A DNA stretch of 64,000 nucleotides from JACCZX01 sp963729165 (GTDB taxonomy: Bacteria; Pseudomonadota; Gammaproteobacteria; Burkholderiales; Burkholderiaceae_F), in the NCBI GenBank assembly GCA_963729165.1, contig CAVSMM010000010.1, forward strand, positions 1 through 64,000, in the 5' to 3' direction. Positions 32,401-43,135 of this stretch are shown here, in pieces. Position numbers and translations under genes: made by a program. The stretch's first letter is position 1. The number at the start of each line of letters is the position of its first letter. The notes below the pieces were generated by a model. It was not told where the DNA came from and made no database searches. It saw only the letters and a program-made list of their open reading frames with translations.

Positions 32401-34685
32401 TGCGGCTGACGATCGAGAACACATCGGATGTCGATATTGAGCTACTGACCGCGCGCACAAACGGCAGCCTGCCTTCAGACGAATTGCGCTTCAAGCTGCT
32501 GGACAACGACAACAACGTCCTTGCAACACAGTCGTTCCTGCAAGCGTTCGGCGCGAACGTCATCACGTTAACGAACGGATTGACGGTCGCTCGCATTCCG
32601 ACGGGTGCAACGTACACGTCCGATCCATTTGAGCTGCGCGTACCCGGCGGGGCTCCCGACCGTATTCGCGTGCGGCTCGAGGTCGACAAAGTTCGATATC
32701 ACAGCGGCGACGCCGACGAGGTGCTGGTCAAAGGGCGCGGAGCCGAAACTGCCGTCTCACTGGTTGATACTGCGTACTACGGCGAAGTCACTAGCGCCAC
32801 GCCGTCAATTTCTTTCGGCGACGTTGATGTCGTCATCAGCGGCCGCTCGGTCGATCGCGCGACCACTCAGCCGCTGCCGAACACGCGGCTGAAGCTGATC
32901 TTGAATCAGGAAGGCTTCGAGCGTGTCGTTTCCGTCACCACAGACTCGACCGGGCTGTTCACCTACCGTTTGACTCCGGGTGTGACCGATGGCGGTTTGT
33001 ATCGCGTCGCAGCCGTTCATCCTGAGATCACCGACCGGCCCGATCAACGATCGTTCGTCATCAATCGCGTGCGCCTGACGCCGCTAGCGCGCGTGTCGGT
33101 GCCGCCGAACTATCCGTTCCCGATCAACCTGCAAGCGGTGGCAGGGCCTGGCACGAGCGCTTCCAACCTTCGCCTGGTGTTCAACGCCGCGTCGCAGCCA
33201 ACTGGCCAGCTGCCTGAAGGCGTGAGCTTCGCGTTGCCTGCGCCGATCAATATCGTTGCGCGTCAGACGCTGAACGTGCCCGTGACCTTTACAGCGGATA
33301 GCCGCGCGTTACGTACCGGCGTTGCGCTGCTCGATGTCATTGCCGACGGCTCAGTCGCGCCGATCGGCCAGGTAAGAATTGAATATGTGTTGACTGAGGC
33401 GCGCCCGATTCTGGTTGCCACGCCTAACGTGGTTAACACCGGCATGGCACAAGGCGGCATCGAGATCGAATCGCTGGTGCTCGAAAACCGCGGCATCCTG
33501 CCGGTCACTGAGCTGCGCACGAGCCTGACATTGCCGGATAACTCACCTGCGCCTGCGTGGGTCACGTTGGTTACGCCTGCGGACATCGGCACGCTCGCTG
33601 TCGGTGAGAAGCGAACGATCGAGATGAACTTCGCGCCTCCGGCCGGTACCAGCGAAGGGATCTATCGCTTCCTGCTGAAGGTGGAGGGATCGAACTATCC
33701 GGCGGACACCGTGCCGATCTTTGCATCGGTCACGCAATCCGGCATCGGCAATGTGCTGTTCAAGGCGTCCGACATCTACACAGCGACGCTGAATCGGCAA
33801 GGCCAATTGATTCAAGGCCTGGCGAATGCGTCGATCGAAGTACAGAACGAGGACGTGCCGTCTATCCAACAGCGGCGCCTGACCGACGACTTCGGCGAAA
33901 CGTTCTTCGAGGCGCTGCCGGCGGGTCGCTACAAGTTCCGCGCGCGCGCATCCAATCACCAGGAGTTGGGCGGCCGCTTCCAGATAAAACCCGGAGTCAC
34001 GTTCACTCAGCCGGTGTTCCTTGAGTACAACGTGGTAACGGTTGAGTGGACCGTGCGCGAGATCACGATCGAGGATCGTTACGAGATCATCCTCAGCGCA
34101 ACGTTCGAAACGGACGTGCCTGCTGCCGTAGTTGTGCAGGAACCGCCGAGCGTCAATCTGCCGAAGATGCGCGCAGGCGAAGTGTTCAACGGCGAAATCA
34201 GAATCACCAACTACGGATTGATTCGCGCAGACAACGTCCGTCAGCAGTTGCCGACGACGGATTCCTTCTTCAAGTTCGAGTTCCTGACGGCGCCTCCCAC
34301 GTCGCTCGAGGCCAAGCAATCGGTTCGCATCCCCTATCGCATCACAGCGCTGCGATCGCTGGAAGAAGAGGGCGGAGCAACGGGCGGCGGCTGCTACACG
34401 TACACCAATGTGCTCGTGACCAACTACGAGTACACGTGCGCCAACGGCACGCTTGCGGTCAGCCGCATTTCGACGACGTGGGCGTCGGTTTCGCAAAGCA
34501 CGTGTCCGGCGGGTCCTAGTGGACCGGGACCCATCTACGGCGGCGGCGGTGGCGGCGGCGGAGGCGGTGGCATCGGCGGCGGTGGGGGCGGCTACTCAGA
34601 GCTTCCTGGCTTACCACCATGCGTGAAGTGCGCGTGCATCAAGTGCGGCACTCCAGGCGGCGCAGGCGGAGGAAACCCGCAATGA
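23446..34685 (+). CDS. giant secreted multidomain protein, about 3,750 residues (many frameshifts)
   Basis: It starts with ATG at 23446 and a signal peptide (FAALCMSFAFAGAAHAQ). Reading across frame breaks near 23830, 24170, 24330, 24430, 25690, 27020, 27690, 27830-28440, 29230, 31640 and 31930, the order is as follows. First comes a beta-helix (23.5-24.1 kb; ASLTIEPGAVLYMGAG). Next are an IPT/TIG-like domain (24.4-24.7 kb), about four Ig-like repeats (24.7-25.8 kb), a triplicated two-Cys module (25.8-27.8 kb) and a second beta-helix with NWWGHASGP (28.4-29.1 kb). Bacterial Ig domains follow (29.4-30.2 kb), then four fibronectin III units (30.2-32.0 kb), long CARDB-like beta domains (32.0-34.5 kb), a poly-Gly run and a Cys-rich tail (CVKCACIKC). 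No catalytic motif was seen. It is probably a surface or extracellular adhesin/scaffold. ATGA overlap with the next gene. Confidence 0.8.
25787..27783 (+). repeat. three tandem copies of a ~220-residue module with an invariant Cys pair
   Basis: Copies lie at about 25787-26457, 26458-27117 and 27118-27783. Each begins with a strand pattern like LNVGRGF followed by SDPSKV and an AGxxxV Ig-like half. It continues with the pattern C-x5-R-x5-RD-x4-C and then a Q-[PS]-G-[ST] turn. The Cys codons are at 26123 and 26177, 26783 and 26837, 27453 and 27507, exactly 54 bases apart in every copy. A fourth, degraded copy may follow to about 28400. Confidence 0.85.
34539..34592 (+). repeat. GGC/GGT run encoding a poly-glycine spacer
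   Basis: A low-complexity GGN run encodes about 18 Gly residues with a single Ile interruption, just before the Cys-rich C-terminus of the giant protein. A similar, shorter Gly run (39141-39176) occurs near the N-terminus of the RHS protein. Such runs are also prone to slippage and sequencing error. Confidence 0.9.
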
Positions 34686-37600
34686 AGACGACCGCGATGC
34701 GCGCACTCTTCTTGACGCCACTGATCGCGCTGACTGAGCTGGCTGCCTGCCTCTGCGCAAGAAACGGTTTGCGCGCGCGTCAAGATCGAAGTTCGGCAGG
34801 AGTTGACGCTCGAGCGCCAGGCGTTCGACGCCGAGATGCGTCTGACGAACACGCTGCCCGACATGGCGCTCACCGAAGTGCGCGTCGACGTCAAGATAAC
34901 CGATGAAGTCGGCGTACCGGTGCGCGTGTCAAGCGACCCGAATGACGTGACCGCGCAGTTCTTCATTCGAGTTTCAAACAAGGCGAACCTCGGCGGCGAT
35001 ATTGACGGCAGCGGCGTGGTGAGCGCCAATTCAACGGCCGAAGTCAACTGGCTGATCATTCCTTCGCCCGGCTCTGCTGGCACTACTCCGCTCGGCAAGA
35101 AGTATCTGGTCGGCGCGACGCTGCGTTACAAGTTCGGCGCGGAAATTCACACGCTCGATGTTTCGCCCGACGTGATCACGGTGCGTCCACTGCCGCGGCT
35201 GACGCTCGATTACTTCCTGCCGCAGGATGTGCTGGCGGATGACCCGTTGACCGCTGAAGTGGAAGCGGTCGTGCCATTCACACTCGGCGTTCGCGTCAAG
35301 AATTCAGGTATCGCCCCGGCGAAGTCGTTGAAGATCGATTCAGCGCAGCCACGCATCGTTGAAAACATTCAGGGGCTGCTGATCAACTTCGCGCTGACCG
35401 GCAGCTTTGTGAACGACGCTCCGGTAGCGCCCACGTTGAAGCTGGACTTTGGCCAGCTCGACGGCGGCACTACCAAGATGGGCCGCTGGATTATGGAAAC
35501 GACGCTCGCCGGCCGCTTTACCGAATTTACCGCGCGCTACACGCATGCCGACGAGCTCGGCGGACAACTTACGTCGCTGATCGAAGCGGTCAACACGCAC
35601 TTCCTCATACGCGACGTGCGAGTCGATCTACCGGGCCGTGATCTGGTGCGCGACTTCCTTGGCGAGAGCGCGGGCCTGCTGCGGGTGTTTGAATCAGACG
35701 GTACCGACACCGCCGTGCTGAATCTTTCAGCGCAAGCGGTCTTGACGCCGGGCACCGGTGCTACCTACCGCCTGCAGGTTCCGCCAACCATCGGCTTTGT
35801 CTACGCGCGCGTGCGCGATCCGTTCAATGGCACGCGTGCACTCGCGCCCGTAGTGCGCGATGACGCGAAGCCGATCGGCGTCGAGAACATGTGGCTCTCG
35901 AAGACGCGCAACCCACAGACCCGCCAGTACGAATACTGGGTGCATCTGTTTGATGTCAACACGCCGGGTGGCTACAGCACCGAGTTCAGAACGCCGACGG
36001 CGTCGCGGCGGCCACCAGTCATTCAATTGATTTCCGATCGCACAGTGCGCGAGCTGCAGCAGGTGTCGTTCGTTGTCGAGGCTTCGAGTCCCGACAATCG
36101 TCGCGGTCACGCTTTCCGCCGCTCCGCTGCCGCTCGGCGCGACATTCGTTCGTGACGGCAGCAGCACGCAAACGCTTGCGCGCTGGTTCTTCGATTGGAC
36201 ACCGGCACGCGGCCAGACCGGACGATTCCCGATCACGTTCACCGCGAGCGACGGCGAGTTGTCTGCCAGCAGAGCGGCGACCATTACCGTCAATGCCGAG
36301 ACCCCGCCCGGGTCGCCTCAACTTCCGTTGATTGAAGCGCCGGCGGTGGGCGTGACGATTCGCTTATTGCAACCCGATCTGGTCGCCGCCGTTCCCACCA
36401 GCGATGACCCGGCCACGTCGTTCACCTTCGAGATCTATGCAGACGCCGGTTACACCACGCTGGTGCAAACGGGCGCGTCTGTCGCGCGCAATGGCGATCG
36501 CGGTACGTGGCGAGTGCCGACTGCACTGAACGACAACAGCGACTACTACTGGCGCGTACGCACTTCCGGCGCGGGCACGTCGAGCCCATGGGCCAACGGC
36601 CGCTTCCGCGTCAACCTCGCGAACGATGCGCCGCGCGCATTCCAGGTGAGCTCGCCGACGCACAACGGCGAAGCGCTGTCGCTATCACCCACGCTGACGG
36701 TCGTCAACGCATTTGATCCCGATGGCGATCCCTTGAAGTATCGCTTCCAGCTGTTTGCAGACAACGCGCTCACACAACTGGTTGCCGAATCGGCATTGAT
36801 CGATGCGTTCAGCACCGGCAGCACATCGTGGCTGGTGCCTGTGCCGTTGCAGTCAGCCACGCGCTACTGGTGGCGTGCGTTCGCATTTGATCCAGAGCAG
36901 GCTGAGGGCCAAAGCCCAATCGTCAGCTTCACCGTCAACACGGGCAACCGGCCCCCGAGCACTCCTGCCATCGTCGGTCCGGCAATGAGCACGCTGGTCC
37001 CCGCAACCACCGTGAGTTTGACCGCGGGCGGCAGCGGTGATCCCGATGGAGACGCGATCAGCTATCAGTTCGAAATCGATACGACACCGACGTTTACCGG
37101 ATCTGTGACTGCGTCACCACCGCTGCCATCGACCGGAGCGAATGTTGGTTGGCCTGCAAGCAACCTGCTGGAGAACACGCGGTACTACTGGCGCGTACGC
37201 GCGGTGGACGCACGAAGCGCAGCTTCAGCGTGGGCGGTCAGCGAGTTCTTCGTCAACGCCGTCAACGAAGCGCCGGCAACGCCCGCGCTGCTCAATCCCG
37301 GCAACGGCGCCACGATCAGCACGACAGAGCCGCGCTTGCAAGTCGGCCCGGCAATCGATCCCGACGGTGACGTGCTCACTTATGAGTTCGAGCTGTACGC
37401 CGGCTCGTCGCCCACATCGCTGCTACTGGGCTCGACTTCGAACACCACCGAAGTGCAGGTGCCCGCGGGCGTGCTGGCAGATGGCAGAACCTATAACTGG
37501 CGCACTCGCACACGCGATGCCGGTGGACTCACGAGCCCGTGGTCGCTCGGTGCTGTTTTCCAGGTTCGTCCTCTGCCAAGGCGCCCGGGCATCACGCTGA

Positions 37601-38811
37601 CTTCGCCGACGGCTCCCACCGAAGTGACGAGCGGCAGCTTCACGCTCACCTACGACGCTGTCGATCCGCAAAACGATGCACTGATAGCGCTGTATCACGC
37701 GCCGTCACTGACTGCGACCGGCACATTGATCGTCGACGGCTTGCGGCTCAACCCCAACAGCTCGTCCGGTTCGTACGCGTGGAACCTGAGCGGCCTGACG
37801 CCTGGCACCTACTTCGTCTATGGGGTGATCAGCAATGCCGTGGGCAGTACGACGCATTACGCACCGGGTGCGGTGATCATTCCAGTGCCGTCAGGCAACG
37901 CAGGCTTCACCGTGCAAGCGCCGGCGCAACTCGTTACCACCGAGCAAGGCGGCACCGGCACATTCACCGTGGTACTGAAGACAGCGCCGACCGCTGATGT
38001 AGCGATCAGCATCACCAGCACCAACGTGCAGGAAGGCACGGTGTCGCCGGCGCTGCTGACCTTCACGCCTGCCAACTGGAACGTGCCGCAGACGGTTACC
38101 GCACGTGGCGTCGATGACTGCGTGCGCGATAACGATCGCAACTACACCATCACGCTCGGCCGCGCGGTAAGCCTCGATGCTGCGTACAACAATCTGAAGC
38201 CCGACGATGTCGCTGCCGTCAACCGCGACGATGACACCTCCACCGTGTGCCCGGCGCCGCACGACGGCAACGGGTTCCGGTTTATCCACCCGCTGCAGGG
38301 ACTCGAGATGCGCGCTGGCTTGACCATTGTCGGCGATTGGCAGCTCGGGGTCGGCGACATGGTCGGTGTGCCGAAACGCTTCGCCAGCGCGCAGTTCGCG
38401 TGGCAGTCGGGCGCCACCTACAACTGGACGCTGGATATCGAGGGCGGCAACGGTGTGCTGCGTCTTTACTCCGGACCTTCCCTCGTTCGCACGGTCACTT
38501 ACAGCGGTAGCGGCGGCGGGGCAATGCAAACAGGTAACGCCGTACGTATAGGTGTGCTTAGCGCCGGGCTTGCGATGCAGGGCAGTCGCGTGCGCGCGAC
38601 CGTCACTTCAATCAACGGATATCCGGTCACCGGCGCGATCACCACCAACGGCCGCAACGGCGTGAGCGAGGAAAGCATGTACTTCGCTTCGCCGCTGCTC
38701 ACGACGCGCATGAATCTGCAAGGCACGGTGACCTACACCTTCGGCGGCGGACAGCAGCCACGTCTGGGACTGCTGCACCTGTTCGTGCGCATGGGCAACG
38801 TTACGCAATGA
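34682..38811 (+). CDS. large exported fibronectin III / Calx-beta protein, about 1,380 residues (frameshifted)
   Basis: The start ATG overlaps the giant gene's stop (ATGA at 34682). A signal peptide (ALFLTPLIALTELAA) is interrupted by one break near 34755; the rejoined cleavage site is ASA before QETV. Residues 30-450 are beta-rich with no named family. After a break near 36090 an Ig/cadherin-like domain (FPITFTASDGELSA) leads to four repeats of about 106 residues with YYWRVR-type motifs (36.3-37.57 kb). A Calx-beta-like domain (37.9-38.24 kb; LTFTPANWNVPQTVT) and a C-terminal beta domain ending in LHLFVRMGNVTQ follow. No enzymatic motif. It is likely an extracellular partner of the giant protein and the RHS protein, between which it is translated with overlaps at both ends. 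Confidence 0.8.
36310..37570 (+). repeat. four fibronectin III-like repeats with aromatic W motifs
   Basis: The motifs YYWRVR, YWWRAF, YYWRVR and YNWRTR are encoded near 36543, 36864, 37183 and 37492, about 106 codons apart. Each is followed by a SPW/SAW-type turn and the next Asp-rich DPDGD linker. The DPDGD motifs resemble calcium-binding linkers between extracellular domains. Confidence 0.8.
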
Positions 38812-41800
38812 GAAACAAACCGATGAATGCATCAGTGCTGTTCCGCTGTCTTGCGACGTTGTTGGTCTCGCTCTCATGTGCCACAGCGCATGCTCAGCGT
38901 CTCGATGCCGTCCAGAACTCTGCCCTCAGCGGCGCCGGCTTCGGCACCTCCGCCCAGCAGCAACGCGTCACGGTCAGTCAACCCAACGGCAAGCCGTGGG
39001 TCATCACCGAAGACATGCGCGTCAAAGTGCTGGGCGGCTACGTCCGCTTCGAGCGCTGGTGGACCGGCATCGCCTGGGTATTTGCGCCGGCCTGGACCAA
39101 CCTGCAATTTGATGCAGCGGCAACCGGTGGATTGCAATCGGTCGGCGGTGGCGGTGGTGGCGGCGGTGTGGCGGCGGTAGGTAATCAACCCACCGAGTTC
39201 TTCGGCGGCACCGGCCAGCTCGGTGGCGCCGGTGCCTACATCACCAATGCCAGCGCCACCGGTGGCGTGGTCAACAAGATCACGCGCAACCTGGCGGAGT
39301 TCTACAGCGACGCCAATGGCTCGACCTACACCGCCTTCACCGCGCCGCGCTACACGATCCGGCCGTATGGTCCAAACGGCGCATCCATCACCGGCCCGAT
39401 CAGCGTCTCGCAGGAGCTGATCGTGGTCGGACCAGGCCAGTTTCGCCTCGGCGATGCGCGATGGAGCGCGCCTAACCTCACCACCTGGCGCTGGGAAGAC
39501 AGAGCAGGCGACTGGGTCGAGTACAACGCCAACGGCCGCATCGTGCGCTACGGCGATCGCAACAACGTCACCGTCAACTTCAGATACGTCAATGACGTGC
39601 TGACTGCGGTGCTCGATCACTTCGGCAATGAAGTGCTGCGCTTTACGTATGTAGCCGGGCGACTGACCGAAGTGCAGGACGTGCCCAGAGCCGGAGAAAC
39701 ATTACCCACCCGCAGCGTCAAGTATGAGTACGACGCCAGGGGCTCGATCAACAAAGTGATCGATGTGATGGGCAATGCGATGACGTATGGCTATGCAGCC
39801 GATGGCAAGCTGACCAGCGTCACCGATCAGGAGAATCGGACCAAGCGGTTTGAGTATGGGGCGTCGAATCGAGTGTCGAAGTTCATTGATGCGGATGGAT
39901 CGGTGACTGACTACCGCTATGACTATGACCGGTTGAAGAAGCAGTTCTATATTCGCATCGATCATCCGCTGGTGGCGGCGGGAAGAAAGACTGAAGAGCA
40001 GTGGATTGATGGCGATGGACTAGTCGTGCGGCGCGACAACAACGGGCGCACGCTCGGGGCACTGGCGCGTCAAGGGCGCATCGATGTGCGCACCGATGAT
40101 CGCGGTCAGACGATCCGCTTCGAGCGTGATGAGTACGACAACATCACCACGCACCACATGGCCCGATAGCACCAGCACCAGCGCCAGATATTCGCCGCGC
40201 CATCTCGGTGTGCTTGAACAAACCGACGAAGCCGGCGTGCGCACTACTTACGAGTACGACGCAGTCGGCAATCTGATCAAGCGTACCGAAGCGGCCGGAC
40301 TGCCCGAACAGCGCGTCAGCGAGTGGACGATCGATCCTGCAACGGGTCACGTGCTGACTGAAACCGTGCGCGGCGGCAACGTCACATTGCCCGACGGCAC
40401 AAGCGTAACGACGCAAGACGCCACCACACGCTACGAATACACCGACAGCGCGGGCAATCGCAACGTAATCACCGACGCCGAAGGTGCATATCACTCGCAT
40501 CACCTACAACCGCCTCGGCCTGTCGACCGAAACGATCGATGCCAGAACCAATGCGTGGCGCAAACCTACGACGCACGAGGACTGTCGCTCACCGCACCAA
40601 CCCACTCAACCAGACCACCCGACAAAGCTGGAACAAGGTCGGCGAGCGGTTGACGCGAACTGATGCCGATGAATCGAACCACGCGCTACACGCCGGACGC
40701 CAAAGGCCGCGTCATCGAAATCATCGATGCTTTGAACAACACTGCACGCATGACTTACGACGCGGCTCGGACAGATTACGCAGGAAACCGACTTCGCCGG
40801 CGAACGTAACCAAGACTACACCTATGATCGCGATGGCCGTGCCGCTGACGCAGATTGATGGCAGTCGGCAACACCGTCGAATTCGTCTACGGCGAGCCGG
40901 GCAGTAACAGCGGCGATCTGCCGGTCATGGTGCGCTATCCGACCTTTACGCAAGCCACGACACTACGATGCGCGCGGAAGGCCCGTGACCATCACCACGA
41001 CGCCAAAGGCCGAGTTCAACCTCACCAACAGTCCGCCACTAATCACGCGTTATGAATACGACGCGGTGGGCAATCGGATCGACGTCACCGACAGCGACAG
41101 CAAGGTCACGCGCTACAGTTCGATCCACTACGAAGAAACACCAGCGTCACCGATGCCGACAACAGCGGCACGCGCTTTGCGTTCGACACCCGGGATAATC
41201 TCACTGGCGGTGCGCGATGCGTTGAACCAGCAGCATCGCATGCAAACGATCGGTTACGGCCAGAAGATCAGAGAAATGCGGCCGGGCGGCCAAGCGTGGC
41301 AGTGGAGCTACGACCCGGTCGGCAATCTGCAAACGCAAACGGATGCCAAGAATCAGTTAACCACGCACACCTACGACAACGCCAATCGGCTGACTCGAAT
41401 CGTGATCGGCGCAAAGACAATCACTTTCGACTACAACCCGGCGGGCTCGATGATCAAGCTACGCAGACGGGACAGTCAGCGGCACGATCGGCGTCGACGA
41501 ACTGCAGCGCAAGACCAGCGAAACCGTCAACTACGGTGCATTCAGCCAAACCTATCGCTATCGCTATGCAGCGCAAGGCACCAAGAGCGCGCTGGTGTAT
41601 CCGGACGGCACCGAAGCAACTTACACGCATGATGCCAATCGTCAACTCACGGCGATCAATCTTCCGCAAGGCGTCGATTGCCACCAGTCTACAGCAACGC
41701 CTACACCGAGATAGAAACACTTACTGCCGGGCGGAACTCGCAACACGACGCAGCTGGATGCACTGCTACGAGTCGCGAGCCTCAACGTCATCAGCCCAAC

Positions 41801-43135
41801 TCAGCAAACACTGCTGAACTACCAATATCAATACGACAGCGCCAGCAACATCACGCAGCAGCAGACGCAGCGCGGAACGAATACCTTTGGCTACGACAAC
41901 CTGTATCGCTTGACGCAAGCGACCTATGGCAATGGCTTGCGTAACGACAGCTTCACGTACGACAAAGTACACAACCGGCTGACCGATCAGACTCAGCCGG
42001 GCACTGGAGCTACAACAGCAACAATCAACTGATCAATCAGGGCGGCGTTGCCACCTGGAGCTATGACCCGAACGGGCAAGCAGTTCAGAAGCAGTCTGCG
42101 GGACAAACCGAGCCTACGTTTATAACAACGAGAACCGGCTCGCCGAAGTCACCGACAACGCTCAGACGATCGCCCGCTACAGCTACGACCCGCTCGGACG
42201 CAGATAAAGAAGGACGCGGCGGGAGCGACGCACTATTCTTCCTATACAGCGACGAAGGATGTTAGCCGAACTCAACAGCCAGGGACGAATCACGACGCAG
42301 TATGGCTTTGCGCCCGATAGGCTGTGGGGCACGATCCAAGCTATCGACTCGACAAGGACGCACAGGCGACAACGTTCTGGCGCTGTATCACACGGATCAC
42401 CTTGGAACACCACAGTCCATTACTAACACGAATGGGCAGGTGCTATGGGGCAACGGCAGCGCGCATTTGGGGAAGCATCAGTCGACGCAACCCCGACGCT
42501 GACGAACAATCTGCGCTTTCCGGGGCAATATTTTGATCAAGAAACAGGGACGCATTACAACTTCTTACCAGGGACTATGACTCGCGTACCGGGAGATACG
42601 TGCAAGAAGACCCCATCGGGCTGGAAGGGGGAATTAACGCGTACAGCTATGTGTTTGGTCAACCGACTGCATTCCTAGATCCCGATGGTACGCAGGTCAG
42701 GCGACGCTGGCCAGTGCCCCCAGGAAGCACGCCAGGCCCTCGTGATTCGAACAATCCGCTCGAAGACCTCGAAGGCAAGAGAGACACAAAGGCGAGGCGC
42801 TCCGACCGGGGCGATGATGACTGTCGCATGTATCACATCCGCGATTGCGCCGGAGAAACGATCTACGTCGGTATCACGAACGACATCGAGAGGCGTACTG
42901 GAGAGCACCAAACACGCTTTGATGGAAAAATTCGGCAATATGAATGCCCCCTCTGCAAGTTGACTTTGGTCGAAGTTGCGCAGTACCCGAACCGTACAGT
43001 TTGCGAAAGTGATGAGACAAATAGATACGCGGGCTGCGGCCGTTTGCCAATATCAGAAAGAATCCGGACGGTCCGTTGACACGGTACGTCAAGCATTTGA
43101 TTTGGAAGCAACAACGATGCGTTCCTCCTTGCTAG
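38808..43135 (+). CDS. RHS/YD-repeat protein with Sec signal peptide and GIY-YIG nuclease C-terminus (many frameshifts)
   Basis: The start ATG overlaps the upstream stop (ATGA at 38808). The signal peptide is FRCLATLLVSLSCATAHAQ. An unusual N-terminal domain (VRFERWWTGIAWVFAPAW, a poly-Gly run, FFGGTGQLGG) leads to YD repeats (KYEYDARGSINKVID, YRYDYDRLKK, YEYDAVGNLI) from about 39.5 to 42.4 kb. The RHS core ends with EDPIGLEGGINAYSYV and FLDPDG near 42.65 kb. The variable tip then shows MYHIRDCAGETIYVGITND, RR plus GEH, a Glu (VCES) and, after a break near 43025, ANIRKNPDGPLTRY. These are the conserved positions of a GIY-YIG nuclease. There is no PAAR or VgrG-type domain, so export is Sec-dependent rather than T6SS. 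At least ten frame breaks lie in 40.1-42.6 kb. Confidence 0.85.
42826..43135 (+). other. GIY-YIG nuclease toxin domain of the RHS protein
   Basis: In order: Y-H-I (motif GIY equivalent), I-Y-V-G-I (motif YIG equivalent), T-N-D-I-E-R-R with the catalytic Arg, His in GEH, metal-binding Glu in VCESDE, and Asn in ANIRKNPDG. This is the set expected for an active GIY-YIG endonuclease of about 100 residues. The last 30 residues (to KHLIWKQQR) are in a shifted frame, ending at the TAG at 43133-43135. Confidence 0.78.

Noticed and set aside
33543..34496. 317-residue open frame antisense to the giant protein
   Set aside because: Arg-rich composition without motifs. The opposite strand is a continuous signal-peptide protein with recognisable beta domains.
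38808..43135. RHS protein as a T6SS effector
   Set aside because: A Sec signal peptide is present, there is no PAAR or VgrG domain, and no T6SS gene lies in the window.
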